Below the pieces are notes generated by a model. That model worked only from the letters and a program-made list of their open reading frames with translations, had not been told where the DNA came from and ran no database searches. A stretch of 23,390 bases of DNA from Chloroflexota bacterium. Its GTDB lineage: Bacteria; Chloroflexota; Dehalococcoidia; UBA2985. A program made the translations under genes and the position numbers. This document shows, one piece after another, positions 18,478-23,390 of the stretch (its first letter is position 1; every line of letters begins with the position of its first letter). The stretch is taken from positions 1 to 23,390 of the forward strand of contig JACQTZ010000017.1 in assembly GCA_016210515.1 (NCBI GenBank), written 5' to 3'.

Positions 18478-18864
18478 TTAGAAAGGCAAATCCTTTACCG
18501 ACACCTCACCAGCAGATTCACCACGGGACGGGACGGGGAGTTTCGCAGTAGCGCTATCCGACATCTCATCGAAAGATTCCCCACCCGCCGCCCAGTGGCC
18601 CCCATGCAGCAGACTAGCAGCGATTTTGCACAAGAGACGCGCCGCATCACCCGCCGAAGTCCCGACGGGAATCAGCACACGCACGTCAGTTCCGTGCATA
18701 AGCTCCCACGTCTCCGTCCCCATGATGCCGTCACCCTCCGCATCGGGTTGGATAACATAGTCCCATCCCGTACACAGAAAGCCGTCATACTGCAAGAAGC
18801 GCACAGGAGCCTTATGTGCAGCATAATGAGCGAGTACCTCTTCTTTCGTCCTGGCTTGTCCCAT
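18478..18864 (-). CDS. Element protein of unknown function, 128 aa
   Basis: ATG 18864 (MGQARTKEEVLAHYAAHKAPVRFLQYDGFLCTGWDYVIQPDAEGD) is chosen because AAAGGACGG lies upstream and the start falls 4 nt after the stop of the preceding gene. The frame extends to 18936 but only inside that gene. The body reads as an alpha/beta fold (WELMHGTDVRVLIPVGTSAGDAARLLCKIAASLL) followed by a flexible acidic/Ser-rich tail ending in KDLPF. Acidic tails ending in a hydrophobic pair are typical of phage single-stranded-DNA-binding proteins, and the primase neighbourhood fits that idea. No OB-fold signature is clear, so this is only a suggestion. Confidence 0.6.
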   Translation of the reverse strand: MGQARTKEEVLAHYAAHKAPVRFLQYDGFLCTGWDYVIQPDAEGDGIMGTETWELMHGTDVRVLIPVGTSAGDAARLLCKIAASLLHGGHWAAGGESFDEMSDSATAKLPVPSRGESAGEVSVKDLPF

Positions 18865-18868
18865 GTTC

Positions 18869-19348
18869 TTACCGTCCTTTCTTTGCGCCCTGTTTGCCAG
18901 GGACGCTTGTTTCAGACACCGCTTTGAGCGCCGCAAGGTTCTCTCTCAGCCGTGCCGCCGTCGCCGTGAACCACGCTGGCGTCCACTGGCCGATGCCGCC
19001 GACCGCGATACTGGAACGAATCCACCGGAGAACTTGGAGCTTATCTATGATGTACTCCGTCGGGTCCACCACGACGGGCGAGATACCCTCCACGAAAGAC
19101 ACCTTGGCAGGTAGTTCTATGCCGCCCTTGACCACTCTGTGACACCAGATAAGCACTGGATCGCTACCAGCATCCGGCCACGCCATGTCAGCGGCCAAGA
19201 ATTGTAACAGTTGGCTTTTACAGGCACGTATGGCATCTCGCGTGGCGTCGTCAATCTTGGAGGCAGGTGACACAGCCAAGTGCCCGCCATCCAAGTGGAC
19301 AGCGAACCCGCGGCTTTTAAGACTGTCCAGCAGGTCAATGGCACGCAT
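18869..19348 (-). CDS. TubC_N docking-domain-like protein
   Basis: The 159-aa product starts MRAIDLLDSLKSRGFAVHLDGGHLAVSPASKIDDATRDAIRACKSQLLQFLA. This matches the pattern of the TubC N-terminal docking domain: a Leu-rich first helix, a beta hairpin with G-x-L-x-V, then two helices ending in K-x-x-L-L-x-x-L. Such domains, first known from polyketide/peptide synthetases, also occur at the N-termini of phage and plasmid primase-associated proteins. The remainder (LIWCHRVVKGGIELPAKVSFVEGISPVVVDPTEYIIDKL) is unassigned. The ATG overlaps the primase stop as TGATG, so the two are coupled. A role in protein contacts at the replication complex is plausible. Confidence 0.65.
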   Translation of the reverse strand: MRAIDLLDSLKSRGFAVHLDGGHLAVSPASKIDDATRDAIRACKSQLLQFLAADMAWPDAGSDPVLIWCHRVVKGGIELPAKVSFVEGISPVVVDPTEYIIDKLQVLRWIRSSIAVGGIGQWTPAWFTATAARLRENLAALKAVSETSVPGKQGAKKGR

Positions 19349-21144
19349 CAAAATGTCTCCACGTCGTTGGTGTCAGGGTTGCACCAAGCGCACACCTCAT
19401 CGCCAGCCTCTGTATAGCGAAAGTCGTCTTTGCCACAAGTGGGACAAACAGGCAATTCAGACGGGGACATTTCATGGTTTTCGGGGACATTTGGCGTCGT
19501 ATCTGCGGGGACATTTGGAGCCAGATACGAATTAGCTACGGGGGGACATTTCGGGACATTTACTTCTATGTTTTCTCTATATGAGGACTGAATTTGGAAC
19601 TCAATAGGGAGCGTAGCTTTGCGGGACATTTCCGAAATGTCCCCAGTGCCTAAAATTAGGGCCAAACCGTGATAACCGCGTCCCCCGTCGTGCGACCTCC
19701 TCTCCTCCTGAAAGCGAGCCTGGAGTCGCTGGGCAAAGGTTTTGCGGCCTAGAGGGTACTTCACGCGGCTGTCCTTGGCCCAAGCGGAATATGAGTCCCA
19801 AAGAGCTTTAAACGGCGTCCACCATCCTGTAATCTCCAGGCCCTTATCCTCTATCCACTCCGCCAACGGATTCATATCAGCCTGGTAGTCCGCCGTTGCT
19901 TCTACGACCTGCTGGGGGAGATTGCCGAGTCCCCCTTGTTGCCATGCGAGGCATCCCGCAACGGCCCAGGCCAGTACCGCGGGGCCGGCAATAGAGGGAG
20001 TGGCCAGTGTCGGCCTAATGTGCAGGTCTGGCTTTGCGAACACCGTGCGGAACGGGACTTCCCGCAACCGCCGCCATATTCCGGAATCGTTATCGGGCAC
20101 TCTCAGTCTCTCGTTGGCGATAATCCAAAGCGTGAACTGGGGGATGAATTCAAAGGACTCCTGGTGATGGCTGCGAGTGACGATTGGGTCGCCTCCCGTC
20201 GCACGCTTGAGGAGGGCTACTGTCCCCCCCGTATCCACCTCTGATATTGCTACCATGCGCTTGCCCTGGAGTCTCGCGAGGTCAGGTTGTGGCCCGTGTG
20301 CATCACGGGCGGTCCTGAAGGTGCTGAAGGTGCTGAGGTCTGCGGCTGCGGCATAGTCCCCCAAGGCGCGCTGGATAGCATTGAGGAACGTACCCTTACC
20401 CGTCCCGCCTTGCCCGTGGCAGACCAACAGCAGGTCGTCGTCTGCTTTACCCACAATAGTTGCCCCCACGCAACGCTGAACGTAGGCCCTGGTATCTTCG
20501 TCCGGTAGAGCCTCGGAGAGGAATCTGTCCCACAACTCCAGGGTCGCGTGGGGGTCGTATGCGACTGGGGCCAACTTCGTTATGAGCCGCGCTCTGTCAT
20601 GGGGTATAAGGCTGCCCGTGCGCAAGTCCACGATGCCATTGAGGACGTTCAACACCCACGGGTCGGCATCAAGCTGGCTGGGGACTACGGGGATACCAGG
20701 CTCCGATTTCACCAGTGTAATAGCAGCCTCAAGTCTTGCCGTCGCCTCTGACTTTTCAGCCCACTTAAAGAGCGCGTCGCCGTGCTGATGGTGTTTCGCC
20801 TGTGCGGTCTTGTCCCCTTTGGCGGCGGCCTCGGTGGAGGCGGCATAGGCAGCTAAAGCCTCTTGATAGAGTGACAGGACGGTATCTTTCGCCAGGGCCA
20901 TGATGCGCCCCTGGTCATCGCTGGCATAGCGTACACGGTCCCAAATGAGGAATTTGCCCCAAGGGTGACAGTATCGGATGTCTGTGCCATACCGAGCAAC
21001 GATGCGCTGGGCGAGGCGCATGTCAGTATAGTGCTCAACCTCTTCGCCGATAGCCCCTGGGGAGTGATGCCCGTTAGCACCTGGCGCGGGGGGCAAGTCG
21101 TCTTGGATAAGGGTTTGGAGGGCTTGCACGGGCTTGGTGGTCAT
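19348..21144 (-). CDS. D5/P4-type replication primase-helicase
   Basis: A 598-aa phage/plasmid replication protein of the D5_N/P4-C-terminal type (superfamily 3 helicase). The N-terminal part has YGTDIRYCHPWGKFLIWDRVRY. The segment WVLNVLNGIVDLRTGSLIPHDRARLITKLAPVAYDP is a D5_N hallmark (about residues 163-200). Walker A GQGGTGKGT is at 244-252, Walker B RMVAISEVD at 296-304, sensor TLWIIANE at 338-345, and the arginine pair WRRL at 357-360. The C-terminus has a zinc knuckle (Cys567, Cys570, Cys585, Cys588). It would unwind DNA at the element's origin, with the Toprim protein encoded just upstream (4-bp ATGA overlap). Its 3' part contains the repeated (G)GGGACATTT motifs. Confidence 0.92.
   Translation of the reverse strand: MTTKPVQALQTLIQDDLPPAPGANGHHSPGAIGEEVEHYTDMRLAQRIVARYGTDIRYCHPWGKFLIWDRVRYASDDQGRIMALAKDTVLSLYQEALAAYAASTEAAAKGDKTAQAKHHQHGDALFKWAEKSEATARLEAAITLVKSEPGIPVVPSQLDADPWVLNVLNGIVDLRTGSLIPHDRARLITKLAPVAYDPHATLELWDRFLSEALPDEDTRAYVQRCVGATIVGKADDDLLLVCHGQGGTGKGTFLNAIQRALGDYAAAADLSTFSTFRTARDAHGPQPDLARLQGKRMVAISEVDTGGTVALLKRATGGDPIVTRSHHQESFEFIPQFTLWIIANERLRVPDNDSGIWRRLREVPFRTVFAKPDLHIRPTLATPSIAGPAVLAWAVAGCLAWQQGGLGNLPQQVVEATADYQADMNPLAEWIEDKGLEITGWWTPFKALWDSYSAWAKDSRVKYPLGRKTFAQRLQARFQEERRSHDGGRGYHGLALILGTGDISEMSRKATLPIEFQIQSSYRENIEVNVPKCPPVANSYLAPNVPADTTPNVPENHEMSPSELPVCPTCGKDDFRYTEAGDEVCAWCNPDTNDVETF
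19463..19644. repeat. Iteron-like cluster of (G)GGGACATTT inside the primase gene; candidate replication origin
   Basis: Direct copies lie at 19463-19472, 19483-19492, 19507-19516, 19542-19551, 19553-19561 and 19623-19631; an inverted copy lies at 19635-19644. The last two form a 21-bp palindrome (arms GGGACATTT/AAATGTCCC, 3-nt centre, 19623-19643). An AT-rich patch (about 19556-19612) lies between the fifth and sixth copies. The copies fall in all three codon phases of the primase (read as EMS, NVP and KCP, and GDI for the inverted copy), so the conservation is in the DNA, not the protein. Confidence 0.65.
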
Positions 21145-21845
21145 GGCCTACCCCTTTGGAGTGCCGCCAAATAGTCATCCACCCCGGTCTTACCATCGCC
21201 GAGTTGGGGCAACACCAACACACCTACTCTTTTGGCTCCCCGCCATTCCAACCACGCTTTCAGGCGGCTTAGGGCTTCATGGACGGCGGGCTTGGTGAGA
21301 ATATCGGAGTCGAATGCCAACACCCAGGTTGCGCCCCGAAGGTTGAGTTCCTCCCAGTCTGGAAGTACCGTGGAGCCGCCCTGGGGATTCCGCCCCCGCC
21401 AGCCATAGACACCCGCCAAGTTGATAGCTGGAACGCCTATGGACGCCAAGGCGTCGGCTTTGAAGGCCCCCTCGGTTATGAACGCCCCCTCATTTGCAGC
21501 TTTCAGCCGCTCACGCATTAGGGGATTCACGTCCAAAATGTTGCGCTGGCCGGCTGGCGATTCGTATTTGATAGGCGAGCCGTCAGCCTTCAGCCGTGGC
21601 GAATCAGGGCGAAACTGGAATCCGTCCTGGCGACCATCTACCCGCCAGCGCGGAATGTAGAGTCCTGAACCTTTAGCCGCGTACTTGCGTTCCTTAGCCT
21701 CTAGCGCGTCGTATGAATGGCAGCCGCGGGCCAGCGCAACTTCTGGGCTGACACCCCTGGCCCCCAGCATTGTTTTATGATGAGGAGAGAGGGGTAGTCC
21801 TGGATATTTCGTGGTAAAATCAATCTGTGGGGCCGTTGCCATCAT
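21141..21845 (-). CDS. Toprim/DUF3854-type primase-associated protein
   Basis: The start is placed at ATG 21845 (MMATAPQIDFTTKYPGLPLSPHHKTMLGARGVSPEVALARGCHSY), 7 nt after AAGGAG; upstream open sequence overlaps the previous gene in another frame and has low-quality composition. The 234-aa protein shows GLYIPRW...YESPAGQRNILDVNP, then GAFITEGAFKADALASIGVPAINLAGVYGW and WVLAFDSDI. This is the Toprim layout of DUF3854 proteins, with the Glu of ITEG and the Asp-Ser-Asp as metal ligands. Such proteins sit with D5-type helicases in phages and plasmids and supply primase activity. The stop overlaps the helicase start (ATGA). Confidence 0.85.
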   Translation of the reverse strand: MMATAPQIDFTTKYPGLPLSPHHKTMLGARGVSPEVALARGCHSYDALEAKERKYAAKGSGLYIPRWRVDGRQDGFQFRPDSPRLKADGSPIKYESPAGQRNILDVNPLMRERLKAANEGAFITEGAFKADALASIGVPAINLAGVYGWRGRNPQGGSTVLPDWEELNLRGATWVLAFDSDILTKPAVHEALSRLKAWLEWRGAKRVGVLVLPQLGDGKTGVDDYLAALQRGRP

Positions 21846-22005
21846 CGACGCGCTCCTTCTGGCCCAGGTTCGCTTCCTGGGCCTTTCTTTTGTGCTCAAG
21901 CAATGGGGCGAACAACTTCGCCCACTGAGCTTCAAACTCACGGCTAGGCTCGGCCTGTGCGATGGTGAGGGCCACGCCCTTGGTGCGGAGGACACGGTTA
22001 GCCAT
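21820..22005 (-). CDS. Small element protein, 61 aa
   Basis: ATG 22005 follows TTGGAGG at 6 nt, a strong ribosome binding site. It overlaps the upstream XRE gene by 8 bp and the downstream Toprim gene by 26 bp. The sequence MANRVLRTKGVALTIAQAEPSREFEAQWAKLFAPLLEHKRKAQEANLGQ is mostly one long charged helix with an acidic tail. No family recognised. The signals for translation make it a likely real gene despite its length. Confidence 0.7.
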   Translation of the reverse strand: MANRVLRTKGVALTIAQAEPSREFEAQWAKLFAPLLEHKRKAQEANLGQKERVDDGNGPTD

Positions 22006-22207
22006 TGCTGTCCTCCAAGCCCAGGGCAGCCAAAATACTGACCTTCTCCCCTGGATATAGGCGATGGTCTAATTCAAGGGCAGAAACGGAGCGTTGCGAG
22101 ACCCCAGCAGCAGCAGCAAGGTCTACTTGCCGCCAACGGCGGGCGATGCGAGCAAGGCGAACCCGAAGGCCGAGGGAGAGGTCTTTGTCCAGCGCCAGAA
22201 TGTCCAT
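21998..22207 (-). CDS. XRE (Cro/CI-type) helix-turn-helix regulator
   Basis: A 69-aa single-domain regulator. RVRLARIARRWRQVDLAAAAGVSQRSVSALELDHRLYPGEKVSILAALGL is a classic Cro/C1-type HTH: first helix, QVDLAAAAGVS scaffold helix, recognition helix QRSVSALE, closing helix. There is no dimerisation or sensor domain. The start codon lies inside a 17-bp imperfect palindrome (22204-22220), which would suit self-repression. It stands at the head of the replication genes and after the HExxH gene, so it probably controls the element's main operon. No Shine-Dalgarno sequence precedes the ATG. Confidence 0.85.
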   Translation of the reverse strand: MDILALDKDLSLGLRVRLARIARRWRQVDLAAAAGVSQRSVSALELDHRLYPGEKVSILAALGLEDSNG

Positions 22208-22220
22208 GCAGCTAGCATGG
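22204..22220. promoter_or_regulatory. Candidate operator overlapping the XRE start codon
   Basis: Arms CCATGC (22204-22209) and GCATGG (22215-22220) flank a 5-bp centre (agcta). The left arm includes the XRE start codon. A dyad of this size at the start of a Cro-like gene is a natural autoregulatory site. The adjoining gap (22208-22266) holds an A/T run but no clear -35/-10 pair. Confidence 0.4.
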
Positions 22221-22266
22221 CACAGCTAACGTAGAGTAAGTAGTAAAAAAAGTGGGGGAAAGGGAA

Positions 22267-23013
22267 CTATAGGCCGAATAATTTGACGTAGGGGCGGATG
22301 GACTTGATGGCGTTTGATTCATCCCAGTCCCTCACATCTAAATCTCTCTCTTCCGCCATATCCAGCACATCTATCCATTTACGATGCCTGCGTTCCCCAG
22401 GGTGAATGTAGCGCAGGGCGAGGAGCACCGCACTGATTACCAGAGCACGCTCCTGCACCAAGTAGAACCTTCCGACCTCCGGGGCCTTCTCTTCGATGAT
22501 AGGCTTAAGAATGGCCTGAGCATATCGTCTGCCCAGCACCATATCCTTGACCACCTGGGGGGCAACCCCAGCGAACTCAGCAATAACCCCCGTGAGCAAT
22601 GGGGAGATTGTGCCACTGGCTAGTTTTGGCATGACACCAACCAGAAGGTCAAGGCCGATAGCGGTATGAGCCATTTCGTGGCCTAACAGCCACTTTGCCA
22701 CGTAGGGGCGGCTTATTTCCCGCTCTGCTTCACCATCAACGGGGTTAAGTCGCTCGTAGGCCCCCCAGAACACGGGGGATATGCGGTTGTCCCTAAAGCC
22801 CTTGTTTAGCTCGCGGGCCTGCCATACGAGTGCTCGCACATGCTTCCCCAATGCCTTCTCGTAGGCAGCGAGCATTGCGTCAGCATCCGCCTGGGCTTCG
22901 GGCCACAGCCATCGCACCGCTTCGTCCAGGTAAGCCGCGAAGGTGAACCCGTCAGAGCTAATGGGTACTTTCTTGGCTCTGCCGGCAAGTGTAAAGACTC
23001 GCTTGTTGTCCAT
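22267..23013 (-). CDS. HExxH-motif protein, possible zinc metallopeptidase of the element
   Basis: The 248-aa product is first of the element's minus-strand operon, with GTGAGG just before the ATG. Residues 109-118 read LLGHEMAHTA, a metallopeptidase HExxH motif (His112, Glu113, His116) in a helical context. A candidate third-ligand segment, IAEFAG, lies about 28 residues later. The remainder is helical and Trp-rich near the N-terminus (AVRWLWPEAQADADAM). It stands next to an XRE regulator, as ImmA/IrrE peptidases do, and those cleave phage or ICE repressors. However, the usual ImmA surroundings (HELGH followed by E-x-E-A-x-x-F-A) are not matched, so family membership is unproven. No signal peptide was seen. 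Confidence 0.65.
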   Translation of the reverse strand: MDNKRVFTLAGRAKKVPISSDGFTFAAYLDEAVRWLWPEAQADADAMLAAYEKALGKHVRALVWQARELNKGFRDNRISPVFWGAYERLNPVDGEAEREISRPYVAKWLLGHEMAHTAIGLDLLVGVMPKLASGTISPLLTGVIAEFAGVAPQVVKDMVLGRRYAQAILKPIIEEKAPEVGRFYLVQERALVISAVLLALRYIHPGERRHRKWIDVLDMAEERDLDVRDWDESNAIKSIRPYVKLFGL

Positions 23014-23027
23014 ATTTCCTCACTTAG

Positions 23028-23058
23028 ACTATAATCGGGATGCGGGTATTCAAGTCAA
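23028..23058 (-). promoter_or_regulatory. Promoter of the element's main operon
   Basis: On the minus strand TTGACT (23058-23053) and TATAGT (23033-23028) are 5/6 matches, 19 bp apart; overlapping hexamers give 17-18 bp spacing. The start codon of the HExxH gene follows within 15 bp. In the rebuilt circular form this promoter lies inside the 3' end of the recombinase gene. Confidence 0.5.
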
Positions 23059-23109
23059 GTCCCGCCAAGGCCGAAAGTGCATCGCTAGAGTAAGTGTCGC
23101 TTGGCGAAC

Positions 23110-23133
23110 ATGCCAATGTTTGTGCAGTGGTAA
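23110..23133 (+). other. attR: orphaned original 3' end of host dnaN
   Basis: The 24 bp read M-P-M-F-V-Q-W-stop (atg cca atg ttt gtg cag tgg taa), the same protein end as intact dnaN at 13892-13915. All five base differences are synonymous third-position changes. In-frame sequence to the left (S-K-C-R-L-A-N after a stop at 23086) has no DnaN similarity, as expected for the attP half. The crossover CC is at 23113-23114. Confidence 0.85.
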
Positions 23134-23301
23134 TGACTGTGCAATGGTGGTGCCGAGAGGTTCCCATAACGGGATGTGCTGAACGGCAGCACAAACGGCT
23201 GCACGGAATCTTGGGAATGATTGTGGATTGCGGCTGAACGGTTGCCAAACCAAGCGATGCGGTAATATCGAATTCATTTCGTCGTATTCGGGTCCACTCC
23301 T
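23134..23301. other. Host intergenic region after the original dnaN end
   Basis: No gene is seen. It contains a small hairpin GTGCTG-aacgg-CAGCAC (23176-23192) with no T-tract, and a weak promoter-like pair TTGCCA (23242-23247) and TAATAT (23263-23268) at 15-bp spacing. In the uninterrupted host this would separate dnaN from the gene starting near 23302. Confidence 0.45.
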
Positions 23302-23390
23302 ATGTACTCAAGGGAGGATGAAACGGTGGATATAGAAGATCGACTGCGACGACTCCGCCGATTCAACGCCATCATGGGGATTGTCCACGC
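23302..23390 (+). CDS. 5' end of a host gene, possibly heliorhodopsin (partial)
   Basis: An open frame runs off the window end. Two starts are possible: ATG 23302, or GTG 23326, which has AAGGGAGG at 9 nt and is preferred. The visible N-terminus, DIEDRLRRLRRFNAIMGIVH, is a charged segment followed by the start of what looks like a membrane helix. Heliorhodopsins commonly begin with a basic cytoplasmic segment, then a (L)RRFN-x-x-x-G-x-x-H first helix, which this resembles. Only about 20 residues are available, so the identity is a lead, not a call; another small membrane protein is possible. It is host DNA, outside attR. Confidence 0.4.
   Translation, partial: MYSREDETVDIEDRLRRLRRFNAIMGIVH

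Larger units (their letters stand above)
13895..23114 (-). mobile_element. 9.2 kb serine-recombinase integrative element inserted in the 3' end of dnaN
   Basis: The limits are the two CC dinucleotides at the proposed crossover (13895-13896 and 23113-23114), giving about 9,218 bp. All genes lie on the minus strand, packed with short overlaps, from a HExxH protein near attR to the recombinase at attL. The content is: regulation (XRE, HExxH), replication (Toprim, D5-type primase-helicase, candidate iterons), small unknown proteins, and integration. No capsid, terminase, portal, tail, lysis, relaxase or type IV secretion gene is seen. It is best described as an integrative plasmid or phage-satellite-like element. 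The exact class is inference; the boundaries are directly supported by the duplicated dnaN tail. Confidence 0.85.

Noticed and set aside
19463..19561. Protein-level NVP tandem repeat in the primase
   Set aside because: The DNA motif recurs in other reading phases (EMS, KCP) and inverted (GDI), so the protein repeat is a by-product of DNA repeats.
19463..19644. CRISPR array
   Set aside because: The repeat unit is only 9-10 bp and the start-to-start distances vary from about 10 to 70 bp; it lies inside a coding gene and includes an inverted copy.
13890..23114. Complete prophage
   Set aside because: No terminase, portal, capsid, tail or lysis gene was recognised, and both ends of the element are in view at only 9.2 kb.
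13890..23135. tRNA gene as attachment site
   Set aside because: No tRNA-like cloverleaf sequence was seen at either junction; both junctions carry the dnaN tail and the integrase is of the serine, not tyrosine, type.
23024..23248. 74-codon minus-strand frame across attR as a gene
   Set aside because: It spans the element-host junction and has no ribosome binding site; its element-side part is better explained as the C-terminal extension of the recombinase in the circular form.

Overview
The window looks like a contig from an uncultured member of the Chloroflexota, probably class Dehalococcoidia. This rests on the style of the housekeeping proteins, the moderately GC-rich DNA and hairpin-rich intergenic repeats; no rRNA or other firm marker is present. 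It has two parts: host housekeeping DNA (1 to about 13,895 and 23,115 to the end) and a compact 9.2 kb integrated element (about 13,895-23,114).

Host left part. The 3' part of a class III CoA-transferase gene (2-772) is followed by about 700 bp of non-coding DNA with several hairpins and dispersed-type repeats. Next comes a plus-strand operon from an extended -10 promoter: prs (PRPP synthase), secA (translocation ATPase), polX (family X polymerase/PHP) and a conserved protein of unknown function. Convergent to it is a minus-strand group: an MFS transporter, a HEAT-repeat protein abutting it, and valS. Divergent from the MFS gene, a near-consensus promoter drives dnaN (sliding clamp).

Element. 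The last codons of dnaN form the left junction (attL) of an element carrying a large serine recombinase. The matching right junction (attR) is at about 23,110-23,133. There the orphaned original dnaN tail still encodes MPMFVQW-stop, with synonymous differences only. Integration therefore left the DnaN protein unchanged. Rebuilding attP from the two junctions gives an 8-bp dyad, CGAACATG-CC-CATGTTCG, so the crossover dinucleotide is probably CC and the element is about 9,218 bp. In the rebuilt circle the recombinase frame runs 28 codons further, so integration appears to truncate the recombinase.

All element genes are on the minus strand in overlapping, coupled order from attR to attL: a HExxH protein, an XRE regulator, a small protein, a DUF3854-like Toprim protein, a D5/P4-type primase-helicase, a TubC_N-like protein, several small unknown proteins (two with zinc ribbons or Cys pairs, one with an HTH), and finally a 52-aa zinc-ribbon gene coupled to the recombinase. 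The 3' end of the primase gene holds seven copies of (G)GGGACATTT in all reading frames, including a 21-bp palindrome beside an AT-rich patch: a candidate iteron origin. No capsid, terminase, portal, tail, lysis, relaxase or T4SS gene is visible. The element therefore looks like a self-replicating integrative plasmid or phage satellite that depends on a helper.

Host right part. Beyond attR the host resumes with a short intergenic region and the start of a plus-strand gene cut by the window end. Its first residues resemble a heliorhodopsin N-terminus (tentative).
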